64,000 nt of DNA, from contig NZ_AOLG01000009.1 of NCBI RefSeq assembly GCF_000336815.1, positions 123,001 through 187,000 on the forward strand, given 5' to 3'. The position numbers and the translations under genes were made by a program. Every line of letters starts with the position of its first letter. The stretch's first letter is position 1. Source of the stretch: Haloferax prahovense DSM 18310 (GTDB lineage Archaea > Halobacteriota > Halobacteria > Halobacteriales > Haloferacaceae). Positions 41,970 through 50,412 of this stretch are shown one piece after another. Below the pieces are notes generated by a model. That model searched no databases. It was not told the origin of the DNA and saw only the letters and a program-made list of their open reading frames with translations.

Positions 41970-43751
41970 CTACTCACCCCGCAACGCCGGAATCCGAAGC
42001 ACCACTTCCGTCCCACCTACGTCGTGGGAGTGGAACGCGACGGTGCCGCCGAGTTGGTCGACGCCCCACTTCACCAGCCAGAGCCCGAGGCCGCTGGCGT
42101 GTCTGAGTTGCGTCTCGCCGTGGGCGTCGATGGCGGCGAGTTCGCTCGCGTTGATGCCGGGGCCGTCGTCTTCGACGCGAATCACGAGTTCGCGTTCGTC
42201 CGCGGTCGCCGTCACGGAGACGACCGGCGTCGACGACGGGTTGTGCTGGACGCCGTTCTCGACGAGTTCGCGAACGATGGGTTCGAGCGTGGGCGCGCAG
42301 ACGATTTCGGGGTCGGGAAGCGACGAGAGCCGGATGTTCGCACCGGGGGAGTCGGCTCGGACGGCGTCGGCGGCGGCCCGTATCTGGACGGCCGCGGGGA
42401 GCAGGCGGATGTCGCCGCTCCCGTCGTTATCGCGGGCCACGCCGAGTTTCCGCGCCTTCTGGCTGATGTTGACGAGCGTCGACGCGTGGTCGTGGAGGGT
42501 TTGGGCGTGGTCCCGCGCGTCGTCGAGTTCGCCGCCGTCGATGTCGTCCAAGACGAGGTTCGCGTAGCCTTCGAGGAGGTTCGCCTCAGTCCGGAGGTTG
42601 TGCCGGAGGACGCGGTTCATCACCTCGAGTTGCTGGAGGTTCAGTCGGCGGTCGGTCACGTCGCGGAAGACGAGCGCGTGGCCGATGTCGCGACCGTGGT
42701 GGTCGGTGAAGGCGCTCGTCCGAAGTTCGAAGTACCGCTGGCCCGACCCGAGTCTGACCGTAATCTGGTCTGTGTCCCGCTGGTCGGGCGAGAATTCCTC
42801 GATGACGTCGCCGATGGGCCGGCCCTTGAGTTCGGCGTTGTCGTCGCCGAGAATCCGCGCGGCCGACTGGTTCACGTCGGTGACGCGCCACTTCGTGTCG
42901 GTGATGAGCACCGCGTCGGCCATCGTCTCGACCACGCGTTCGCGGGCGACCCACCGAGGGACCGGTCGGGCTTCGAGGAGTTCGTAGCGGCTGATGGCGA
43001 CGGTACAGGCGAGTCCCGCGAACGCGAACGCCGCGGGAGTCATGTCGATGGCCGGGCCGTAGAGTTCGAGGAGCGTCGTGGCGGCGTTTCCGAGGACGGG
43101 CATCAGCGCCCCGACGATGAGGGTCGCCGCCTGCAGTCGGTAAATCGTCGGCATGTCGAGCGCCGTCCGCAAGATGGCGGCCGAGCCGGCGAGCCACAGC
43201 AAGTAGCTGTACCCCAACACGACCCAGTACAGCGGCCCCCACTCGGTCTGGAGGACGGTAATCGTCCGGCCGACGGCGGGGACGACCGTCACGCTGCCCC
43301 ACATCAGGTGATGCAGGGGATTGGTCCACACGGCGACGAGGCTGGCTAGCGGGAGCACAGAGAGCGCGAGGAGCGACGCCGGTGCGGTGTAGCGGTCTCG
43401 CCCGGCGTAGGAAAACGAAAACAGAAACCACGCGAGCGGGGCCGCGAGGACGCCGATCCACTGGAGGTTCGCGAGCGCGAGCTTGAGCGTCAGGTCCTCG
43501 ACGAGGAGTTCCAAGAGGTAGCCTGCCGACCACCACCCGCTGGCGAGGCCGAACGCGACCAGCCCGGTCGAACCGGGCGTCGGCCGTCGCCGCCACGCGA
43601 ACAGGACGACGTAGCCACTTATCACTGCGGTGAGTATCATCAGCCCCACGATGACGACGACGAGCGGCACCGGTTGCGTGAGGAAATTCGCACCGGCGGT
43701 TCCCCCGAACACCAACTGCTCGAACGTGGCCCACCCGATGTTCGGAATCAC
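41970..43751 (-). CDS. histidine kinase with N-terminal 7TM sensor and PAS domain
   Basis: A 593-residue membrane sensor kinase. Seven hydrophobic helices (about 25-250) match the 7TM histidine-kinase input module. A PAS domain follows (about 265-375: DAVLITDTKWRVTDVNQSAARILG and HALVFRDVTDRR). The phospho-acceptor His is in RHNLRTEANLLEGYANL. The ATPase boxes are ELVENGVQHN, DDGPGINASEL and GLGLWLVKWGVDQLGG. The GTG at 43751 is the start. It lies upstream of and in the same direction as the pil operon, but about 220 bases separate them, so a link is only possible. Confidence 0.88.
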   Translation of the reverse strand: MIPNIGWATFEQLVFGGTAGANFLTQPVPLVVVIVGLMILTAVISGYVVLFAWRRRPTPGSTGLVAFGLASGWWSAGYLLELLVEDLTLKLALANLQWIGVLAAPLAWFLFSFSYAGRDRYTAPASLLALSVLPLASLVAVWTNPLHHLMWGSVTVVPAVGRTITVLQTEWGPLYWVVLGYSYLLWLAGSAAILRTALDMPTIYRLQAATLIVGALMPVLGNAATTLLELYGPAIDMTPAAFAFAGLACTVAISRYELLEARPVPRWVARERVVETMADAVLITDTKWRVTDVNQSAARILGDDNAELKGRPIGDVIEEFSPDQRDTDQITVRLGSGQRYFELRTSAFTDHHGRDIGHALVFRDVTDRRLNLQQLEVMNRVLRHNLRTEANLLEGYANLVLDDIDGGELDDARDHAQTLHDHASTLVNISQKARKLGVARDNDGSGDIRLLPAAVQIRAAADAVRADSPGANIRLSSLPDPEIVCAPTLEPIVRELVENGVQHNPSSTPVVSVTATADERELVIRVEDDGPGINASELAAIDAHGETQLRHASGLGLWLVKWGVDQLGGTVAFHSHDVGGTEVVLRIPALRGE

Positions 43752-43865
43752 TATCCAGATAGTTATTCATCGAGTGACAAAAGGGTATTCGAGAATTCGG
43801 GGTGGCCGCCTCGGGTCGACAGCTACGCCGGCGTCACTCCGCACGGGCGCTCGGTCCGGTGTGCG

Positions 43866-44768
43866 TCACACGAACGCACCGGCGGGACCGGCAACCGAAG
43901 CGACGACCGCGACGCCGACGGCCATCAGTACGCCCTCGCCGTCACGGAGCGTACAGAGTCGTTCGACCGACCGGTCCGACCCGGTGAGCGCGTGGGTAAT
44001 CCACGTCGAATAGGCGACCGACGGAAGGAGCGCGACCGGAGCCCACGCGGGGACGACGCCGACCCACGACGCCGCCCAGACGAGTCCGAGCGAGACGAGT
44101 TCCAGTCCGTAGAGGCCCAGTTGCGTGCGGCGGACACCGACGACCGTCGGCAGGGTCTCGATGCCGTTCCGGGCGTCGCCCGTCACGTCACGGACGTTGT
44201 GGACTTCGACCGAGATGGCCGAGCGGAAGAAGAACCACAGCGCCGCGACGGCCGCGCCGGCCGCGCCGGCGGCGTACTCGGGTGCCGTCGCGGCGACCGC
44301 GAGCGGGATGAACGCGACGGGGACCGCCCACGCGAGCGACACCGTCGCGGTGTTGACGAGAAAGACGTCCTTGAGTCGGTCGACAGACGACAGCGGGACG
44401 AGCGGGACGCTGTAGAACGCCGCGACGACGCCCGGAAACAGCGTCAGCCCGAGGGCGTAGACGCCGCCGTGCCGGACGGCGAGCCAGATCGCGACGGCGA
44501 CGGCGACCACCGAGCACGCGGCGTACACCTGCGGGTGGGACGCCACGAAGGCGGTCCGCTCCGCGTAGTTCTCGGCGTCGGCGTCGAGGTCGGCGAGTTT
44601 GTCGAAGTTGTACACGCCGACGGTGATGAGAAAGCCGACGACGAGGGCGGCGTTCGGCGCGATTCCGGCGAGTGCGGACGCGACGAACACCTCGGCGATG
44701 GTCGACGCGCCGAGGAATACTGAGCTATGGACGACTGCACTGTACAGGCGGGGGGGGACGATTCGCAT
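43866..44768 (-). CDS. UbiA-family prenyltransferase
   Basis: A 300-residue membrane prenyltransferase with about nine helices. The first Asp-rich motif is YNFDKLADLDADAEN (about 53-67); the second is VRDVTGDARNGIETLP (about 193-208). These bind Mg-diphosphate. The acceptor could be a lipid, quinone or carotenoid precursor and cannot be told from this sequence. The initial MRIVPPRLYSAVVHSSVFLG and overall length suit a haloarchaeal lipid or quinone enzyme. Confidence 0.85.
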   Translation of the reverse strand: MRIVPPRLYSAVVHSSVFLGASTIAEVFVASALAGIAPNAALVVGFLITVGVYNFDKLADLDADAENYAERTAFVASHPQVYAACSVVAVAVAIWLAVRHGGVYALGLTLFPGVVAAFYSVPLVPLSSVDRLKDVFLVNTATVSLAWAVPVAFIPLAVAATAPEYAAGAAGAAVAALWFFFRSAISVEVHNVRDVTGDARNGIETLPTVVGVRRTQLGLYGLELVSLGLVWAASWVGVVPAWAPVALLPSVAYSTWITHALTGSDRSVERLCTLRDGEGVLMAVGVAVVASVAGPAGAFV

Positions 44769-44919
44769 TGCGCCTTCGTGTCGTGGCGCGAGCGGATTAG
44801 TTGTGAGCCAGACAACAGTTCGGCGCAGTAGTCTAGTCTGGTCTGATCTGGCCTAGTCTGCGGCGCGTCCGAACGTGTTCGGGGCCTCGCTCATCCGGAT
44901 TCGGTGCGTATCGAGACGC

Positions 44920-45357
44920 ATGGAGACACGGACTGCCGAGCGGGCGGAACGGAGAGAGACGGGAGCGACAGATGCGGCGTCGGAGACGGCCGAGACGGTG
45001 ACGACGACGGTCGAGGTCAAACTGACCGGACACGTCAGGTCGGCCGCGGGCACGCATCAGGTCGAGTTCACCTTCGAGGGCGAGACGCTCCGGGCGTTCC
45101 TCGACGCGTTCTTCGCGGCGTACGACGTGCGCGACCTCGTCATCGCGGAGCGCGAGGCGGACGCGACGACGCGGGGGTGGGCGCGAGTGGAGCGACCCCC
45201 GGGCACGTGGCGAAAGAACCCCGAAGGAGAGCAGACGCGCCCCTACGCTCGCGTCCTCGTCAACGGCGTGTTCAACGAGATCCTCGACGGCTTCGACACG
45301 CGGCTCGAAGACGGCGACCGCGTCGCGCTGATGAAGCCGTTTCTGTTCTGTCTGTGA
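44920..45357 (+). CDS. MoaD/ThiS-like beta-grasp protein without terminal Gly-Gly
   Basis: A 145-residue protein with a charged disordered N terminus (1-28) and a beta-grasp core. The start is VEVKLTGHVRSAAGTHQVEF, then LRAFLDAFFAAYDVRDLVI, YARVLVNGVFNEILDGFDTRLEDGDRVALMKPFLF and the end Cys-Leu. Active MoaD, ThiS and SAMP proteins end in Gly-Gly, which is missing here, so it cannot be adenylated and conjugated in the usual way. A longer start at GTG 44875 is possible. Confidence 0.72.
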   Translation: METRTAERAERRETGATDAASETAETVTTTVEVKLTGHVRSAAGTHQVEFTFEGETLRAFLDAFFAAYDVRDLVIAEREADATTRGWARVERPPGTWRKNPEGEQTRPYARVLVNGVFNEILDGFDTRLEDGDRVALMKPFLFCL

Positions 45358-45454
45358 GCGGGGCGTCTGCGTGGTCGGTCTCATCGGCCGTGACCGCGAA
45401 TTCCTCCAGTCCGACCGCCGCAGGACTAACGTCCCCCGCCGACAGATAACCGGT

Positions 45455-45922
45455 ATGTCATCGCCCTCCGCGGACGACTCGACTCGCGAACGCGGCCCGG
45501 ACGAGGTGTTCTGCCGCGACTGCGGCGCGGTCATCGACGCGCGCGCCGAAATCTGTCCCGAATGTGGGGTCCGTCAGCGCGACCCGCCGAAGTCGTCGGT
45601 CGACTCGGCGCTCGACGACCTCCTCGAAGGCGGCAACCCCTTCGTCGCGGCGGTGCTGTCGGCGATTTTCCCCGGCCTCGGACAGCTGTACAACCGCGAA
45701 CTCGAACGCGGCCTCGTCTTCGCGGTCGGCTTCATCGTCGCCTCCGTCTCGGTGATGGTCTTCATCGGTTTCCTCCTCGCGCCTGCCGTGTGGCTCTACT
45801 CGGTGTACGACGCCTACACCCGCGCCGAACTCCGAGCCGAGGAGTTACGGCGAGGGGCCGAGCGGGAACGCGAGACGGAGATTTCGGTTAGTGAGGAACA
45901 GGACGACGAGCACGAGGACTAG
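45455..45922 (+). CDS. zinc-ribbon membrane protein
   Basis: A 155-residue protein. An N-terminal zinc ribbon has two Cys pairs (VFCRDCGAV and EICPECGVRQ, about 19-40). Two TM helices follow: NPFVAAVLSAIFPGLGQLYNRELERG, typical of TM2-type proteins, and VFIGFLLAPAVWLYSVYDAYTRAEL. The acidic charged tail is cytosolic. The ATG at 45455 is preferred over an upstream in-frame start. Function unknown. Confidence 0.8.
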   Translation: MSSPSADDSTRERGPDEVFCRDCGAVIDARAEICPECGVRQRDPPKSSVDSALDDLLEGGNPFVAAVLSAIFPGLGQLYNRELERGLVFAVGFIVASVSVMVFIGFLLAPAVWLYSVYDAYTRAELRAEELRRGAERERETEISVSEEQDDEHED

Positions 45923-45924
45923 TC

Positions 45925-46299
45925 TCACTCGTCTTGGACTGTCTTCAGGTCGAGCCGTGGAGCAAACGATTCGTACGTCTCATCGCTCGAAACGATGGTA
46001 TCACCATCTGATTCAACGAGGTGAAGCGCGTCGAACGGTGTGAACCCGTGGTCTTCGACGTAGGTCGCAGCTGTGACAACGGTGTCCACATCACCACGTA
46101 CTTCCAACAGAGCAGCGGCATTTGTGACGACTCGCTCTGTATCTCGTTGTTCACGATATGCAACCATGAGGAGTTCGATGAGTGTGAACTGAGATGTCCA
46201 TAGTTCATCCCGGTGGTCGCGGTATACTTCCGTTGCGGCGTCACCAAGCCAGTCTTCGTCCTTGATGAGTGCCAGAAGGAAGTCTGTCTCCGCGTACAT
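45925..46299 (-). CDS. vapC: PIN-domain ribonuclease toxin, VapC family
   Basis: A 124-residue PIN domain. The acidic active-site residues are Asp6 (ETDFLLALI), Glu42 (LIELLMV), Asp90 (FTPFDALHL) and Asp106 (VSSDETYE). VapC toxins cut tRNA or rRNA. The gene begins directly after the AbrB-type antitoxin stop. Codon use and base composition are lower in G+C than neighbours, pointing to transfer. It lies beside an IS200/IS605 end. Confidence 0.87.
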   Translation of the reverse strand: MYAETDFLLALIKDEDWLGDAATEVYRDHRDELWTSQFTLIELLMVAYREQRDTERVVTNAAALLEVRGDVDTVVTAATYVEDHGFTPFDALHLVESDGDTIVSSDETYESFAPRLDLKTVQDE

Positions 46300-46530
46300 T
46301 CAGCGTCCAGCCTCGTCTCGTGCTGCGTTACGTGCTTCCTGCCGGAGTTCTTCCGCCGTCTTCTCGACGTCTGCGAACTCAGCGCGGAGGGCATCGAGCG
46401 GGTCATCCTCGATTGGAATCAACTTGATACCGTCGTGAAGCTGGACGATGTGGTAGTGTTCGCCATACCGCTCTCGAATCTCTTTCGGGAGCGTCAGGCG
46501 TCCACGACCGTCCAGCGTTGCTTCGGACAT
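46300..46530 (-). CDS. vapB: AbrB/SpoVT-type antitoxin, VapB family
   Basis: A 76-residue protein with the swapped-hairpin AbrB motif ATLDGRGRLTLPKEIRERYG at the N terminus and a charged C-terminal helix (LDALRAEFADVEKTAEELRQEAR) that would clamp the toxin. The ATG at 46530 is chosen over a longer frame, since the DNA-binding motif starts at once. It directly abuts vapC, and the pair would autoregulate its promoter. Confidence 0.85.
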   Translation of the reverse strand: MSEATLDGRGRLTLPKEIRERYGEHYHIVQLHDGIKLIPIEDDPLDALRAEFADVEKTAEELRQEARNAARDEAGR

Positions 46531-46630
46531 ACGCTCATATTGTGTGGGTAAGTACAAGTAATTTCCCCGAATTTGTCTAAATGCCCACTCAACCAAATCA
46601 ATCTTGCTTGCTGAACTCACACAGATTCGA

Positions 46631-46662
46631 GGAGGAAGCCCACGGCTTTAGCCGTGGGAGGA
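46631..46662. mobile_element. IS200/IS605-type element end (hairpin remnant)
   Basis: A perfect 8-base inverted repeat, CCCACGGC (46639-46646) and GCCGTGGG (46651-46658), with loop TTTA sits in the context GGAGGAAG...AGGAA. This matches the conserved right end of haloarchaeal IS605-family/TnpB elements, from memory. No transposase or TnpB gene is present, so only a remnant is left. It breaks the flavin oxidase gene that follows. Confidence 0.6.
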
Positions 46663-46663
46663 A

Positions 46664-46828
46664 TCCGACCTCTCCGACGGCGCCTACGTGAACTTCCTCA
46701 GTCGCGAGGGGAACAAGCGCGTTCGCGCCGCCTTCGGAGACAATTACGGCCGACTGGTCGAACTGAAACGCCGGTACGACCCGGAGAACCGGTTCCGTGT
46801 GAATCAGAATATCGCGCCGCGGGCCTGA
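46664..46828 (+). pseudogene. 3' remnant of a berberine-bridge-like FAD oxidase
   Basis: Reading from 46664, 54 codons give a BBE-domain C terminus with YVNFLSREG (46682-46708), RAAFGDNYGRLVELKRRYDP, and the family end FRVNQNIAP, then TGA at 46826. Full proteins of this FAD-linked oxidase family are near 450 residues, so the 5' portion is lost. The break coincides with the IS200/IS605-type hairpin, which suggests that insertion and deletion removed it. Confidence 0.75.
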
Positions 46829-46884
46829 CAGCGCCGAATTCCAGCAGCGCCAAAACGCGTCTTCGACCGTCGGCGACGCGACGA

Positions 46885-47394
46885 CTACGCGAACTCGTCA
46901 GAGAGGTCGGCGTCCCAGTCCGGCGGGAGCAGCGGGTCGGGGTCCTCGTGGACGAACTCGACGCCCTTGTCGGGGTCCAGCGGGTGGACCTTCGTCCGCA
47001 TCGTCTCGCCGGCGTCGAGGAGCGAGAACATGCGTTCGGACTCCGCGAGGCGGTAGTACAGCGGGAGGCAGACGGCGACTTCGTCGTCGGTGGCGCGGAC
47101 GACGAGCGCGAGGTAGACGAGGCCGCCGGTGACCGCGCGGAACGCCTCGTACTCGTCGAACGTCGCGCCCGTGACGGCGGCTTCGAGGTCGGGGTACACG
47201 TCGTCGCCAACGACCACGTCGAGGCCGACGTGGTCGACGACTTCGTCGCCCGTTCCGGGAACCGGGACCACGTCCCCCGGCAGGGCGACGACGACCGTCC
47301 AGTCTCGCTCCCGATAGTCGTCGGCGAGCGCCTCGCACTCTTCGACCACGGTCTCCCACGTGCCCGACTCGTCCGAGAGCGGATGTTCTTCCAT
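46885..47394 (-). CDS. conserved haloarchaeal hypothetical protein
   Basis: A 169-residue soluble protein of an uncharacterised haloarchaeal family. It includes WETVVEECEALADDYRERDWTVVVALPGDVVPVPG and a C-terminal KVHPLDPDKGVEFVHEDPDPLLPPDWD. It has no TM or signal. The ATG at 47394 starts just before the ABC gene's upstream region, in the opposite direction. No function can be assigned. Confidence 0.75.
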   Translation of the reverse strand: MEEHPLSDESGTWETVVEECEALADDYRERDWTVVVALPGDVVPVPGTGDEVVDHVGLDVVVGDDVYPDLEAAVTGATFDEYEAFRAVTGGLVYLALVVRATDDEVAVCLPLYYRLAESERMFSLLDAGETMRTKVHPLDPDKGVEFVHEDPDPLLPPDWDADLSDEFA

Positions 47395-47561
47395 GCGGCA
47401 TGGTGTCGGAGTCCGCTACCTAAACTTTGGCTTCTCCCGCCGCAGTCGCGCGCTTTCGCGCGTCACGCGGGCGACCGCAGGCGATTCAGCATTATGTTTC
47501 CCACGTATCAATTGGCAAAAATTGAAAAGGTATTTCACGCCATGCAGGTCATTCCCATTCA

Positions 47562-50264
47562 ATGAGGAATCTACTCTCTCTTTCGGACCTTCGAACCCAG
47601 TTCTCGACCGGCCGGGGTCGGGTCAAGGCCGTCGACGGCCTCGACCTCACGGTCGGCGAGGGCGAGACGGTCGGACTGGTCGGCGAATCCGGGTCCGGAA
47701 AGAGTGTGACGGCGTTGTCGGCGATGGGACTCGTCGACGACCCCGGCGAAATCGTCTCCGGGTCGGTCGAACTCGAGAGCGCCCGACTCGCCGAGGAGTT
47801 CCGCGAGGAGTACAACAACCCCGGCTTCGTCGACGGCGACGTGGTCAACCTCGTCGACGCCCCCGAGGAGGCGCTGCGGGCCGTCCGCGGGCGCGAACTC
47901 GGGATGATCTTCCAGGACCCGATGACCTCGCTGAACCCCTCGCTGACGGTCGGCGAGCAGGTCGCAGAGAGCCTGCGACTCCACCAGTACGGCGGCCGAC
48001 GCAAGGACTCGTGGTTCAACGCGGTCCGCGAACTGCTCCCCCGCATCAGCCGCGACATCGACGACGAAGTCGTCGAGCGGACCATCGACGTGCTCGAGTC
48101 GGTCGGCATCCCCGAACCCGGCGCGCGGGTCGACGAGTACCCCCACGAGTTCTCCGGGGGGATGCGCCAGCGCGTTCTCATCGCCATCGCGCTCGCCTGC
48201 CAGCCGCGCGTGCTCGTCGCCGACGAGCCGACGACCGCGCTCGACGTGACCATTCAGGCGCAGATTCTCGACCTCATCGACGACCTCCAGGAGGACCTCG
48301 GCATGTCCGTGCTCATGATCACCCACGACCTCGGCGTCGTCGCCGAGACGTGCGACCGGGTGGCGGTCATGTACGCCGGCGAAATCGTCGAGGAAGGACC
48401 GGTCGAGGAAATCTTCCACAACCCCTCGCACCCCTACACGTACACGCTCCTCGAATCGCTCCCGAGCGAGGAAAAAGAGCGCCTGACGCCCATCGAGGGC
48501 AACGTGCCGGACCTCATCGACATGCCCGAAGGGTGCCACTTCGCCCCCCGGTGTCCGTGGGCCCAGCCGGAGTGTACCTCGGGTGAGATACCGTACAAGC
48601 AACACGGCGACGACGCCGTGGACCACCGCTCGAAGTGCATCCTCGACGACTTCGACACCGACGAGTACGGCGGCGACGCCATCGAATCGTCGACGGGTAC
48701 CGAGCCCTCCGACACGCCGCTGCTCGAAGTCGACGGCATGCAGAAGTACTACGAGCAGGCCGACGGCCTCCTCGACCGCTTCCTCGGGGCGGACGACCGG
48801 AGCGTGAAGGCGGTCGACGGCATCGACTTCACCGTCTACGAGGGCGAGACGCTCGGCTTAGTCGGCGAGTCGGGTTGTGGGAAGTCCACCGCCGGGCGGA
48901 GCCTCCTGCACCTGACGCCGCCGACCGGCGGGCGCGTCGTCTTCTCGGGGACCGACCTCTCCGGGCTCGACAGCGACGAACTCCGCGCGATGCGCCGCGA
49001 CATGCAGATGATCTTCCAGGACCCGCTGTCGTCGCTGGACCCGCGGATGACCGTCGGACAGACCATCCGCGAGCCCCTCGACGTCCACGACCTCCCCGTG
49101 TCCGACCCGGACGTGCGCGGCGAGGCCGACGTCACCGTGACCGGCATCGATGCCGAGCGCGTCTCGGTCACCGCGAGCGACGAGATCGACGCCATCGTCG
49201 GCTCCTCGAACGGCGTCGCCACCGCCACCGTGACCGTCACGGTCGCCGACGGCGAGGTCGACGTGGCCGTCGAAGAGCGCCTCCGCGCCGAGGTCGAAGT
49301 CGAGCGCGAAGGTGACGTCGTCTCGGGCGTCACCGTCCGCGTCACGCCGGGCGACTCGACCAGCGAGCGTCGACGTCGCCGGGTCCACCAACTGCTCGAC
49401 GCGGTCGGCCTCGAAGTCGGCCAGTACGACCGTTACCCGCACGAACTCTCCGGCGGCCAGCGCCAGCGCGTCGGCATCGCCCGGGCGCTCGCGGTCGACC
49501 CCGATTTCATCGTCGCCGACGAGCCGGTGTCGGCGCTCGACGTGTCCGTGCAGGCGCAGATTCTCAACCTCCTCGAAGACCTCCAAGAGCGCTTCGGGCT
49601 GACGTACCTCTTTATCGCCCACGACCTCTCTGTGGTTCGCCACATCTCCGACCGCGTGGCCGTGATGTACCTCGGCGAAATCGTGGAGGTCGCGGCGACC
49701 GACGAGCTGTTCGACGACCCGCGGCACCCCTACACGCAGGCGTTGCTGTCGGCGATTCCGGAGCCCGACCCGGCCGCCGAGACCGACGACCGCATCATCC
49801 TCGAAGGCGACGTGCCGAGCCCTATCAACCCGCCGTCGGGCTGTCACTTCCGGACGCGGTGTCCGCAGGTCATCCCGCCCGCGGACCTCGACATCGAGCA
49901 GGCGGCCTACCGCGAGGTGATGGACCTCCGCCAGCGCGTCGAGCGCGAGTCGCTGGACGTGGAGACCGCTCGCGACGCGGCACTCGATGCGGGCGACCCG
50001 AGCGCCGAAGCGACGGTGAGCGCCGACGGCGGCACCGCCGACGCCGACGCCGTCGTGGACAAACTCCGCGAGTCGCACCTGTCACACACGCTGTCGCCCG
50101 AACTCCGGGGCGTCGTCGACCGCGCGCTCGAACGCGTCGTCGCCGACGACTGGGACGAGGCGAGCGAGATTCTGCGCGACCGATTCGAGAGCGTCTGCGA
50201 GCGCGACGCGCCCGAACTGGGCGAACAGACCCACCCCGCGGCGTGTCACCTCGTAGACGAATAG
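47562..50264 (+). CDS. fused dipeptide/oligopeptide ABC ATPase (DppD-DppF fusion) with insert
   Basis: A 900-residue cytosolic protein with two complete ABC ATPase halves. NBD1 has Walker A GESGSGKS (41-48), Q-loop FQDP and signature FSGGMRQR (197-204). NBD2 has GESGCGKS (435-442), FQDP (485-488) and LSGGQRQR (629-636). Each half ends with the oligopeptide-transporter Cys-rich segment ([10 protein letters not shown] and [10 protein letters not shown]). Between the NBD2 Q-loop and signature is an extra Val/Thr-rich segment of about 87 residues (514-600), unlike normal DppF. It precedes the dppA-like gene and energises the DppB/DppC permease. Confidence 0.88.
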   Translation: MRNLLSLSDLRTQFSTGRGRVKAVDGLDLTVGEGETVGLVGESGSGKSVTALSAMGLVDDPGEIVSGSVELESARLAEEFREEYNNPGFVDGDVVNLVDAPEEALRAVRGRELGMIFQDPMTSLNPSLTVGEQVAESLRLHQYGGRRKDSWFNAVRELLPRISRDIDDEVVERTIDVLESVGIPEPGARVDEYPHEFSGGMRQRVLIAIALACQPRVLVADEPTTALDVTIQAQILDLIDDLQEDLGMSVLMITHDLGVVAETCDRVAVMYAGEIVEEGPVEEIFHNPSHPYTYTLLESLPSEEKERLTPIEGNVPDLIDMPEGCHFAPRCPWAQPECTSGEIPYKQHGDDAVDHRSKCILDDFDTDEYGGDAIESSTGTEPSDTPLLEVDGMQKYYEQADGLLDRFLGADDRSVKAVDGIDFTVYEGETLGLVGESGCGKSTAGRSLLHLTPPTGGRVVFSGTDLSGLDSDELRAMRRDMQMIFQDPLSSLDPRMTVGQTIREPLDVHDLPVSDPDVRGEADVTVTGIDAERVSVTASDEIDAIVGSSNGVATATVTVTVADGEVDVAVEERLRAEVEVEREGDVVSGVTVRVTPGDSTSERRRRRVHQLLDAVGLEVGQYDRYPHELSGGQRQRVGIARALAVDPDFIVADEPVSALDVSVQAQILNLLEDLQERFGLTYLFIAHDLSVVRHISDRVAVMYLGEIVEVAATDELFDDPRHPYTQALLSAIPEPDPAAETDDRIILEGDVPSPINPPSGCHFRTRCPQVIPPADLDIEQAAYREVMDLRQRVERESLDVETARDAALDAGDPSAEATVSADGGTADADAVVDKLRESHLSHTLSPELRGVVDRALERVVADDWDEASEILRDRFESVCERDAPELGEQTHPAACHLVDE

Positions 50265-50381
50265 ACCGCGCATCGGGGCCTATGCGGCCTCTCGTCACGT
50301 ATTCGACGTTTTTTGATTGTCTCGTATTTTTACCGGAACAGGTCGGCGGTGTCTCTCGTTCCTTCCTTCAGCGCTTCGTTA

Positions 50382-50389
50382 TTTTTATA
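50382..50389 (+). promoter_or_regulatory. TATA box for the solute-binding protein gene
   Basis: TTTTTATA lies 24-31 bases before the ATG at 50413, giving the abundant binding protein its own promoter inside the operon. Confidence 0.5.
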
Positions 50390-50412
50390 GGGAGTCATTG
50401 ATAGGTACACGT

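Noticed and set aside
44829-44861. Short imperfect repeats of TAGTCTGGTCTGA
   Set aside because: A local slippage-type repeat in a gap, with no symmetry or recurrence elsewhere that would suggest a regulatory site.
46654-47565. 303-codon plus-strand frame over the hypothetical at 46885
   Set aside because: It is Arg-rich, antisense to a more protein-like frame, and out of frame with the flavin oxidase remnant.
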